Of a stretch of DNA of 5,863 bases, positions 1-5,632 are shown piece after piece. Source of the DNA: Dehalococcoidia bacterium (GTDB lineage Bacteria; Chloroflexota; Dehalococcoidia; GIF9; AB-539-J10); assembly GCA_003562555.1 (NCBI GenBank), contig PWUO01000129.1, positions 1-5,863 of the forward strand. The letters run 5' to 3'. The notes beneath the pieces were generated by a model, which worked only from the letters and a program-made list of their open reading frames with translations, made no database searches and was not told the origin of the DNA. The first letter of the stretch is position 1. Every line of letters begins with the position of its first letter. The translations under genes and the position numbers were made by a program.

Positions 1-551
1 ACCCTGTGGTAATGAAGGTCATCTCGAAGGACATCATTCACAAGAGCGATGCAGGTGGAGTGGCGCTCGACCTCGTGAACACGAAAGAGGTACTTGATGC
101 ATACGACGCAATCATGCGCAATTGTCGTGACTACAAGGCCGATGCGTTGATTGAGGGCATTCAGGTCGATGAGATGATTCAGCCCGGTGTCGAAACTATT
201 GTTGGTGCTCGTCAGGACGGTGCCTTTGGGCCGACCGTCATGTTCGGGCTTGGTGGTGTGTACGTCGAAGTGCTTAAGGATATCGCCTTCCGGGCGTTTC
301 CACTCAGTCGCGAGGAGACGCTCAACATGATTGGTCAGATCAATTCCTACCCCCTTCTTCTTGGCGTGAGGGGAGAGGCGCGTAAGGACATCGACGAGGT
401 AGCCAACACCATCATCAAGGTGGGATGGATTCTGCGGAGCTGCCACGAAATATCCGATATTGAGGTGAACCCGCTGGCTGTGTACGACCATGGCGACGGG
501 GTTAAGGCAGTGGACGTGCGAATCCTATTGAGAGAATCTGAGGAGGCGTAG
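1..551 (+). CDS. ADP-forming acetate (acyl)-CoA ligase, ATP-grasp/beta portion, 5'-truncated by the window
   Basis: The reading frame is open from base 3 to a TAG at 549-551 and has no start of its own, because the similarity is already running at the window edge. Seen: near the N-terminal end a VISKDIIHKSDAGGV stretch; in the middle GVETIVGARQDGAFGPTVMF followed by GLGGVYVEVLKD; near the C-terminus a DIEVNPL segment. Known of the family: these are hallmarks of the ATP-grasp beta subunit/domain of NDP-forming acyl-CoA synthetases, which convert acyl-CoA + ADP + Pi to the acid + ATP + CoA in the cytoplasm. The EVNPL segment is near the metal/nucleotide site, and the His of HKSD is, as I recall, the phospho-histidine of the beta part. 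About 182 residues are present; a free beta subunit has about 230, so either the first 50 or so residues or a whole fused alpha part lies outside the window. The GTG at base 6 is only the first possible initiator in view and is not a believable start. It is followed 3 nt later by the DRTGG gene, so the two are very likely co-transcribed. Substrate (acetate or another acid) cannot be told from this fragment. Confidence 0.88.
   Translation, partial: PVVMKVISKDIIHKSDAGGVALDLVNTKEVLDAYDAIMRNCRDYKADALIEGIQVDEMIQPGVETIVGARQDGAFGPTVMFGLGGVYVEVLKDIAFRAFPLSREETLNMIGQINSYPLLLGVRGEARKDIDEVANTIIKVGWILRSCHEISDIEVNPLAVYDHGDGVKAVDVRILLRESEEA
541..546 (+). promoter_or_regulatory. Ribosome binding site of the P-loop/DRTGG gene
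   Basis: A full AGGAGG sits 8 nt before the ATG at 555. It lies inside the last codons of the upstream acyl-CoA ligase gene, so the downstream start is reached by ribosomes finishing the first gene. This fixes the start at 555. Confidence 0.8.
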
Positions 552-554
552 TGC

Positions 555-1592
555 ATGAAGACCATAGTTGTGGGCTCGACGCACAAGAGTGCCGGCAAGA
601 CCAGCCTTATCGTCGGCCTCGCAAAGGCCGGCGGCAGCCCGGTTGGGTACATGAAGCCGCTGGGCGACAGACTGCTCTATCGTAAGAAGCGGCTGTGGGA
701 CTATGATGCTGCCCTGATTACCAACGTACTGGGGCTCGATGAGGATCCCGAGGACATGACACTCGGATTCGAACACGCGAAGCTGAAGTACATGTATGAC
801 GCGCAGGGCATGAAGGAGAAGCTCGGCCAGATGCGGGCCAGCGCGAGCACCGGGAAGGAAATGGTATTCGTTGAGGCAGGCGAATCCCTCTCATCCGGCA
901 CGTCGGTCAATCTCGATGCCATCTCCCTGGCGAGTCACCTCGGTGCCAGACTCGTTCTTGTGGGCGGGGGCAGTGAGAGTACGATTGTTGATGACATCGC
1001 ATTCGTGAAGCGCTACGTCGATGTGAGTGGTGTTGATTTCGCGGGGGTCATCATTAACAAGGTGCGTAATCTTGAGGAATACAGAAGCACGCATCTGGAT
1101 GATGTCACTTCGCTTGGTGTAAAGGTGCTTGGCGTGATTCCGTTCGATGCGGAGTTGACGAAGCTGTCGGTCGGGCACCTGGCCGAACGACTGCTCGCCA
1201 AGACGGTCGCGGGTGAGGACGGGTTGAGTCGCAAGGTGAGTTCGATTATGGTGGGTGCGATGTCCACTAATACGGCGCTGCAGAACCCGCTGTTCAAGCG
1301 CGAGGGAAAGCTCGTCATCACCGGCGGCGACCGCAGCGACCTCATACTCGCAGCGATCGAGAGCAATTCATCTGGAATCATACTGACCAACAACGTGCTC
1401 CCCTCTTCAAACATCATCTCAAAGGCTTCAGAGCGAAATATCCCGCTGTTGCTGGTGCCGTTCGATACCTATCAGACGGCGTCTCAGATCGAGAGCATCG
1501 ACCCGCTTCTGGTAAAGGATGACTTCAAGAAGATAGAGAGCCTGACGCAACTGGTGAAGGACTACGTTTCGTCGCGCGATCTTCTCGGATGA
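555..1592 (+). CDS. P-loop NTPase with DRTGG domain (stand-alone phosphotransacetylase N-terminal-like protein)
   Basis: 345 residues. Seen: residues 1-35 form a beta strand, a P-loop GSTHKSAGKTS (7-17; Lys11 and Lys15 resemble the deviant Walker A of dethiobiotin synthetase/MinD-like ATPases) and a GYMKPLGD strand. A Walker-B-like MVFVEAGE lies at 103-110 and VGVIINKV-like strand DFAGVIINKV at 161-170. Residues about 205-315 look like a DRTGG domain, with ITGGDRSDLILAA at 255-267. Known: this order is the N-terminal regulatory half of long bacterial phosphotransacetylases (Pta). The catalytic PTA_PTB domain, which would need another 300 or so residues, is absent, and the gene ends cleanly at TGA followed by a terminator, so this is not a truncation. 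Similar short proteins are known as 'phosphotransacetylase family protein' beside ADP-forming acetyl-CoA synthetases. Inferred role: a nucleotide-binding sensor or partner of the adjacent acyl-CoA ligase. Enzymatic Pta activity is unlikely. No signal peptide or membrane segment, so cytoplasmic. Confidence 0.85.
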   Translation: MKTIVVGSTHKSAGKTSLIVGLAKAGGSPVGYMKPLGDRLLYRKKRLWDYDAALITNVLGLDEDPEDMTLGFEHAKLKYMYDAQGMKEKLGQMRASASTGKEMVFVEAGESLSSGTSVNLDAISLASHLGARLVLVGGGSESTIVDDIAFVKRYVDVSGVDFAGVIINKVRNLEEYRSTHLDDVTSLGVKVLGVIPFDAELTKLSVGHLAERLLAKTVAGEDGLSRKVSSIMVGAMSTNTALQNPLFKREGKLVITGGDRSDLILAAIESNSSGIILTNNVLPSSNIISKASERNIPLLLVPFDTYQTASQIESIDPLLVKDDFKKIESLTQLVKDYVSSRDLLG

Positions 1593-1622
1593 TATACAGC
1601 CTCCTCAGGGCTTACAAGAGAC

Positions 1623-1656
1623 AAGGGCCTGGTGCGAGTGCGCCGGGCCCTTTCGT
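1623..1656 (+). terminator. Intrinsic terminator between the convergent units
   Basis: GGGCCTGGTGC (1625-1635), loop GAGT (1636-1639) and GCGCCGGGCCC (1640-1650) form an 11-bp stem with two G-U pairs, extendable by two A-T pairs (AA 1623-1624 with TT 1651-1652). TTTCGTT follows. It lies 30 nt after the DRTGG stop, so it ends the left-hand operon. On the other strand the same hairpin is followed by TTGTCTCTTG, a poorer U tract, and it may also end archease-rtcB transcripts about 50 nt past the rtcB stop. Nothing else is visible in the 112 nt between the two genes. Confidence 0.85.
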
Positions 1657-1704
1657 TGTGTTGGTTTCCGGGGCCACAGGGATGCAGGCGTCAAAGTATC
1701 GCCA

Positions 1705-3150
1705 TCAGCCCTTGATCACCGCGATGGGCTCCGTTCTGGCTACCGACTGGCAGATACCGGCACCCTGTACCACTGCGATGACTTCGGCAACATCCTTGTA
1801 CGCGTGGGATGCTTCCTCCGCAAGCGCTCCTATATCGCCGGTACGCACCAGGATAGACCTGCGTTCAAGATCAGTGGCGACGTCATGCCCCTTGACGGAT
1901 TTGCGTGCGGCCCCTCGACTCAGCACACGACCCGCACCGTGACAGGTTGAGCCGAACGTCTCGTCCATCGCACGAGCAGTGCCGACCGCTATGTATGAAT
2001 ACCGTCCCATATCTCCGGGAATGAGAACCGGTTGTCCGATCGCCCGATACATTGAACTCAGAACTGCGTGTCCCGGCGGAAACGCGCGCGTAGCTCCCTT
2101 TCGATGGACGCACAGTCGCGTCTGTTTGCCGTCGACGAGATGTGATTCTATCTTGGCGATATTGTGAGCCACATCATACACCTGCCACATGCCGAGACGT
2201 TCAAGGTTGCCGCCAAAGACCTCGATGAACGCCTCCCGTACCCAGTGGGCGATGTGCTGGCGATTGCACCATGCGTAGTTGGCGGCGCAACGCATCGCCG
2301 AGAGGTACTGTTGTCCTTCGGTGGATTCGACTGGTGCGCAGGCAAGCTGCCGATCCGGCAACTGGATGCCGTACCTTGCAACTGCGCGCTCCATGGTCTT
2401 GAGGTAGTCCGTACAGACCTGATGGCCGAGACCCCTTGAGCCGGTGTGTATGAGGATGAGTACCTGCCCTTTGCGCTCGATGCCCATCACTGACGCAACC
2501 TGCTCGTCGTAGATCTCCTGGACAGCCTGGACCTCAAGGAAATGATTGCCTGAGCCAAGGCTTCCCGCCTGTGGCAAACCACGAGTGAGGGCGCGTTCAC
2601 TCACCGCAGCCGGATCCGCTCCTTCAATACATCCCCCGTCTTCTGTAGCGTCGAGATCGTCGTCGGTTCCAAATCCATTCTTCACTGCCCAGCGCGCACC
2701 CTCGACGAGAAGGCGTTGTATCTGACCTTTGGGTGGGCGAAGTCGTCCCTGTGACCCGACGCCGGAAGGGACGTTGCGGAACAGTCGTTCGACAAGCGGA
2801 GAGATGCGTGGCGCCACGTCGGCCTTAGTAAGATCGGTGCGAAGAAGGCGCACTCCACAGTTGATGTCATAACCCACGCCGCCTGGCGAGACAACGCCGT
2901 CAGACACACGGGTGGCGGCTACACCGCCGATTGGGAAGCCATAGCCCCAGTGTATGTCGGGCATTGCCAGAGAGTGTCCCACGATGCCCGGAAGAAAGGC
3001 GACATTCGCCACCTGCTCAAGTGCGGCGTCCTGCTCGATGGACTGAAGCATCGATTCGCTGGCGTAGATCAGCCCCGGAACCCTCATTCCGGGCCTGTAG
3101 CTGATAGGGATCTCCCATCGGTAGTCGTCTATCCTTCGCAGTGTAGCCAT
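1705..3150 (-). CDS. rtcB: RNA-splicing ligase RtcB (3'-phosphate/5'-hydroxyl RNA ligase)
   Basis: 481 residues from the ATG at 3150. RtcB is a GTP- and Mn2+-dependent cytoplasmic ligase that joins RNA 3'-phosphate or 2',3'-cyclic phosphate ends to 5'-OH ends. Seen: GVGYDINCGVR with Cys98, GSGNHFLEVQ with His203, IHTGSRGLGHQ with His235, YDVAHNIAK with His329, VHRKGATRAFPPGH (348-361) and TCHGAGRVLSRG with His404. Known: in the archaeal enzyme Cys98, His203, His234 and His329 bind Mn2+ and His404 carries GMP. The numbering here matches almost exactly, which supports both the start and an intact active site. The length equals the archaeal form and exceeds the E. coli form (about 408). No intein is present. 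An earlier in-frame ATG at 3168 would add six residues and overlap the archease stop. I prefer 3150 because AGGAG at 3162-3158 is spaced 7 nt from it. It is the second gene of an archease-rtcB unit, separated by 10 nt. Confidence 0.97.
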   Translation of the reverse strand: MATLRRIDDYRWEIPISYRPGMRVPGLIYASESMLQSIEQDAALEQVANVAFLPGIVGHSLAMPDIHWGYGFPIGGVAATRVSDGVVSPGGVGYDINCGVRLLRTDLTKADVAPRISPLVERLFRNVPSGVGSQGRLRPPKGQIQRLLVEGARWAVKNGFGTDDDLDATEDGGCIEGADPAAVSERALTRGLPQAGSLGSGNHFLEVQAVQEIYDEQVASVMGIERKGQVLILIHTGSRGLGHQVCTDYLKTMERAVARYGIQLPDRQLACAPVESTEGQQYLSAMRCAANYAWCNRQHIAHWVREAFIEVFGGNLERLGMWQVYDVAHNIAKIESHLVDGKQTRLCVHRKGATRAFPPGHAVLSSMYRAIGQPVLIPGDMGRYSYIAVGTARAMDETFGSTCHGAGRVLSRGAARKSVKGHDVATDLERRSILVRTGDIGALAEEASHAYKDVAEVIAVVQGAGICQSVARTEPIAVIKG

Positions 3151-3157
3151 AGGTACA

Positions 3158-3162
3158 CTCCT
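3158..3162 (-). promoter_or_regulatory. Ribosome binding site of rtcB, overlapping the archease stop codon
   Basis: On the minus strand the sequence reads GTCTAGGAGTGTACCTATG. The AGGAG shares its AG with the TAG stop of archease and lies 7 nt before the rtcB ATG at 3150. This decides the rtcB start against the upstream ATG at 3168 and suggests translational coupling of the two proteins. Confidence 0.75.
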
Positions 3163-3586
3163 AGACATCGAGGACTATGCGTGCTTCCAGCCCGTTATCG
3201 GTGCACTCGATATGCGACATGTGGTACGTCGCAGCCTTGACCTCCCTTGTCAGACGGTGTCGGGAGTGATCAAGTAACTCACCACCGCACTCGGCCTCAA
3301 GGCGATCGTCACCCAGACTCGGGAAGCGGAAGCGAGAGAACACCATGTGCTCCGCGTCGATCTGGTAGATGAGTTCGTTCACCCAGTCTACAAGCAACGT
3401 GTCGGCATCCACCGAGTCGATGCGAATCGTCCTCGTAACTGTCGAGCGGATCTCGGTCTCGGCTGGCAGCATAGCCGCGTAGAGCGCTCGCGCTGCGTTG
3501 CTCAGAAGTTCGGCCATATCCCGTCCACGTACGAGGACTGCGATATCTGCAGTATGGGAAAGCATCTCAAATGGTTGGCGATCCAT
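3161..3586 (-). CDS. Archease, protein activator of RtcB
   Basis: 141 residues, the usual family length. Archease speeds RtcB guanylylation and allows multiple turnover of the ligase. Seen: FEMLSHTADIAVLVRG at 6-21 (family HTAD motif at 11-14), AELLSNAARALYAAM at 25-39, LLVDWVNELIYQID at 64-77, VFSRFRF at 82-88, REVKAATYHM at 114-123 and a C-terminal ARIVLDV. Known: the Asp of HTAD and an Asp near the C-terminus belong to the metal site; here they are Asp14 and Asp140. Start: ATG at 3586 is preceded by GGGGAG only 2 nt away, closer than normal, with another GGGAG about 14 nt away. An in-frame TAG 18 nt further up rules out any earlier ATG, GTG or TTG start. ATG at residue 8 has no better site and would cut into the FEMLSHTAD strand. 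It is the first gene of the archease-rtcB unit and runs divergently from tRNA-Val/thrS. Confidence 0.93.
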   Translation of the reverse strand: MDRQPFEMLSHTADIAVLVRGRDMAELLSNAARALYAAMLPAETEIRSTVTRTIRIDSVDADTLLVDWVNELIYQIDAEHMVFSRFRFPSLGDDRLEAECGGELLDHSRHRLTREVKAATYHMSHIECTDNGLEARIVLDV

Positions 3587-3612
3587 AACTCCCCGCCGTG
3601 CTCCCTACAGGT

Positions 3613-3618
3613 ATGATA
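3613..3618 (-). promoter_or_regulatory. Possible -10 element for archease-rtcB
   Basis: The minus strand reads TATCAT here, a five-of-six match to TATAAT, about 27 nt before the archease ATG. The sequence 17 nt further upstream (CCAGGC) is a poor -35, so this would be a weak or factor-dependent promoter. Offered as a candidate because the unit needs a promoter in this 118-nt gap. Confidence 0.3.
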
Positions 3619-3630
3619 GCATGTCTCCTG

Positions 3631-3653
3631 CGTTGGCCTGGCTTCGGCCCACG
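3631..3653. repeat. Imperfect inverted repeat in the divergent control region
   Basis: CGTTGGCC (3631-3638) and GGCCCACG (3646-3653) pair over 8 positions with one mismatch around a 7-nt loop. It lies between the candidate -10 of archease and the -35 of the tRNA-Val promoter, so it could be an operator or merely chance GC-rich pairing. No T tract follows on either strand, so it is not a terminator. Confidence 0.3.
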
Positions 3654-3665
3654 TAGACGCAACGA

Positions 3666-3694
3666 TTGACGTAGCTATGGGCTTCTGCTAGAAT
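3666..3694 (+). promoter_or_regulatory. Sigma-70-type promoter of tRNA-Val (and probably thrS-infC)
   Basis: TTGACG (3666-3671) is a five-of-six match to the -35 consensus and TAGAAT (3689-3694) a five-of-six match to the -10, separated by the ideal 17 nt. Transcription would begin near 3701, about four bases before the mature tRNA 5' end at 3705, giving a very short leader for RNase P to remove. No comparable promoter is visible between the tRNA and thrS. Confidence 0.8.
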
Positions 3695-3704
3695 CGCGTC
3701 TTCA

Positions 3705-3777
3705 GGGCGGTTAGCTCAGTGGTTAGAGCGCTGCGTTGACATCGCAGAGGTCACTGGTTCAAGTCCAGTACTGCCCA
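3705..3777 (+). tRNA. tRNA-Val (anticodon GAC)
   Basis: A complete 73-nt cloverleaf: acceptor GGGCGGT pairs with ACTGCCC (one G-U pair), D arm GCTC/GAGC with GG in the loop, anticodon arm CTGCG-TTGACAT-CGCAG with anticodon GAC at 3738-3740, and T arm ACTGG-TTCAAGT-CCAGT. The discriminator base is A (3777). CCA is not encoded (GTT follows) and must be added after processing. There is no intron. It reads GUC and GUU valine codons. It is followed by 73 nt and then thrS, with no terminator between. Confidence 0.97.
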
Positions 3778-3813
3778 GTTCGAATGACCACGAGGACGCT
3801 CCCGGGCGACAGA

Positions 3814-3864
3814 GACATGGCCTGCTTGCAGGGCAAGAGACCATCTGGCTGTGTCGTCCATGTC
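3814..3864 (+). promoter_or_regulatory. Inverted repeat in the thrS leader, pairing over a candidate start codon
   Basis: GACATGG (3814-3820) is exactly complementary to CCATGTC (3858-3864), which contains the ATG at 3860. Inside the loop, CCTGC (3821-3825) and GCAGG (3828-3832) form a second, tight inverted repeat. The RNA could fold so that the GTG at 3851 lies in the loop and ATG 3860 in the stem. Translational control of thrS is possible, but the stem is only 7 bp and chance cannot be excluded. No T-box consensus is present. Confidence 0.35.
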
Positions 3865-5629
3865 GGGGGCACTGTCTCCTTCACTCATTTCGCCGACCAC
3901 GCCTATGGAACATAACGATAGCTGGCTAGAGACAATCAGGCATTCAGCGGCTCACGTTATGGCGGAGGCGGTGTTGGCGCTCTTCCCTGATGCGAAGTTC
4001 GCAATTGGGCCTTCCATCGAAGACGGGTTCTATTACGACTTCGACCTGCCTCGACCTCTGACGCCTGATGATCTTCCTGTTATCGAGGCGCGCATGCGCG
4101 AGATCGTTGCTGCGGATCAGTCTTTCGTGCGTCGAGAGCTCAGCCGCGAGGAGGCCCAGGACCTCTTCGTCGATCAGCCCTATAAGCTCGAGTTGTTGGA
4201 CGACCTTCCTGACGGCCATATCACTGTGTATACGCAGGGACAGTTCACCGATCTTTGCCGTGGCCCGCATGTCGAGCGCGCCGGCCAGATCGGCGCCTTC
4301 AGACTGCTTCGTACAGCCGGCGCCTACTGGCGTGGCGATGAGTCGCGTCAGATGCTGCAACGCATCTATGGTGTTGCCTTTGAGACGGAGGCTGAGTTGC
4401 AGGCGCATCTGGATAAGCTTGCAGAGGCGGCGAAGAGAGATCACCGCAAGCTGGGCAAGGACCTTGACCTGTTCAGCATCCACGAAGAGGTGGGGCCTGG
4501 TCTTGTGTGCTGGCATCCTAACGGGGCCATGGTGCGACAGATCATCGAGGACTTCTGGAAGGAAGAGCACCACAAGCGGGGCTACGGAATCGTCTATACT
4601 CCCCACATCGGTAAGCTCGATCAATGGAAGCAGAGCGGGCACTGGGAATTCTATCGCGAGAACCTGTACTCACCCATGGATGTCGACGGGCAGCAGTATC
4701 TGCTGAAGCCGATGAACTGCCTCGGGCATATCCTCATCTACAAGAGCCGCCTTCGCAGCTATCGCGAGCTTCCGATTCGCATGGCTGAACTGGGAACAGT
4801 CTACCGCTACGAACGTGGCGGCGTGCTCTATGGGCTTACGCGTGTTCGCGGGTTCACACAGGACGATGCGCACATCTTCTGCCGGCAGGACCAGATTCGC
4901 GACGAAGTAATTGCTGTGGTTCAGCTGGCGCAGTTCATGATGCAGACCTTCGGGTTCCAGGACTACAAGTTGGTGCTTGCGACCAGGCCGGACAAGCATG
5001 CGGGTACTCCGGAGGTTTGGGAACATGCGACTGCTGCTCTGACTGCCGCCCTGGAGTCGCTGAATCTCGACTACGAAGAGGATCCCGGTGGCGGCGCGTT
5101 CTACGGCCCGAAGATCGATGTGAAGCTGGCGGACGCAATGGGGCGCGACTGGCAGGGCCCCACCATACAGGTGGATTTCAATTTGCCGCAGCGCTTCGAT
5201 GTCTGTTATATTGGTGACGATGGTGGCGAGCATCTCGTTACCATGATTCATAGAACCGTTCTCGGTAGTATGGAACGGTTCTTCGCGTGTTTGGTGGAGC
5301 ACTACGGTGGGTCATTCCCGATCTGGTTGAGTCCCGTTCAAGCCAGAATTGTTCCCATAGCCGATAGACACATCGAATATGCGCTGAAGGTTGAAGATAC
5401 ACTCAGGAGATCAGGGATACGTGTTGACGTGGACTCCCGTTCTGAGCGCATGGGTTTCAAGATACGGGATGCACAGATGGCCAAAGTGCCGTATATGCTG
5501 ATTGTAGGTGACAAAGAGATCGAGTCCGAGGGTGCATCGCTAAGATTGAGGAGCGGAGAAGATATTGGCTTATGCAGCATTGATGAGGTGCAGAACCGGG
5601 TTCGAAGCGCCATCGACAGCAGGTCCTAG
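3851..5629 (+). CDS. thrS: Threonine--tRNA ligase, TGS-less form
   Basis: 592 residues from a GTG at 3851. Charges tRNA-Thr with threonine using ATP, in the cytoplasm. Seen: an editing domain with HSAAH (His31, His35) and CRGPH (Cys136, His140); a class II catalytic core with motif 1 around VRQIIEDFWKEEH (228-240), motif 2 VYRYERGG...LTRVRGFTQDDAHIF (318-343) and motif 3 MIHRTVLGSMERF (465-477); Zn ligands Cys290, His341 and His467; and an anticodon-binding domain from about 497 (ARIVPIADRHIEYA) to the end. Known: E. coli ThrS has about 640 residues and begins with a 60-residue TGS domain. Here homology starts at the editing domain, and the tRNA gene upstream leaves no room for TGS. The start is unsure: GTG 3851 has only a weak purine stretch (AAGAGA, 10 nt away), and in-frame ATGs at 3860 and 3905 have no clear ribosome binding site. 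The core begins near residue 24 in any case. infC follows after 3 nt. Confidence 0.96.
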   Translation: MSSMSGALSPSLISPTTPMEHNDSWLETIRHSAAHVMAEAVLALFPDAKFAIGPSIEDGFYYDFDLPRPLTPDDLPVIEARMREIVAADQSFVRRELSREEAQDLFVDQPYKLELLDDLPDGHITVYTQGQFTDLCRGPHVERAGQIGAFRLLRTAGAYWRGDESRQMLQRIYGVAFETEAELQAHLDKLAEAAKRDHRKLGKDLDLFSIHEEVGPGLVCWHPNGAMVRQIIEDFWKEEHHKRGYGIVYTPHIGKLDQWKQSGHWEFYRENLYSPMDVDGQQYLLKPMNCLGHILIYKSRLRSYRELPIRMAELGTVYRYERGGVLYGLTRVRGFTQDDAHIFCRQDQIRDEVIAVVQLAQFMMQTFGFQDYKLVLATRPDKHAGTPEVWEHATAALTAALESLNLDYEEDPGGGAFYGPKIDVKLADAMGRDWQGPTIQVDFNLPQRFDVCYIGDDGGEHLVTMIHRTVLGSMERFFACLVEHYGGSFPIWLSPVQARIVPIADRHIEYALKVEDTLRRSGIRVDVDSRSERMGFKIRDAQMAKVPYMLIVGDKEIESEGASLRLRSGEDIGLCSIDEVQNRVRSAIDSRS

Positions 5630-5632
5630 CCT

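Noticed and set aside
1013..1417. Minus-strand frame inside the DRTGG gene
   Set aside because: Antisense shadow, Ser/Thr/Leu-rich, with no ribosome site or motif.
1589..1942. Plus-strand frame starting in the DRTGG stop region (ATGA overlap)
   Set aside because: The ATG overlaps the preceding stop in an appealing way, but the frame runs through the terminator and then antisense to rtcB, and the translation shows no family features.
1705..3150. Intein within RtcB, as seen in some archaeal homologs
   Set aside because: All catalytic blocks are at the spacing of an uninterrupted 481-residue enzyme.
3705..3777. Intron in tRNA-Val as a substrate for the nearby RtcB
   Set aside because: The cloverleaf is continuous at 73 nt with a normal 7-nt anticodon loop, so there is no intron.
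3778..3850. T-box riboswitch upstream of thrS
   Set aside because: The leader is only 73 nt, lacks the conserved T-box bulge sequence and has no terminator/antiterminator pair.
3944..4642. Long open frame on the minus strand, 232 codons, opposite thrS
   Set aside because: It is fully antisense to a certain thrS. The translation has no recognisable motifs and is rich in Leu/Arg as expected of a complement of GC-rich codons.
4068..4706. Plus-strand frame of 212 codons overlapping thrS in another phase
   Set aside because: Ser/Arg/Cys-rich low-complexity translation typical of an off-frame shadow.
4670..5302. Second long minus-strand frame (210 codons) opposite thrS
   Set aside because: It lies opposite the conserved catalytic core of ThrS. 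No ribosome site or domain; a codon-bias shadow.
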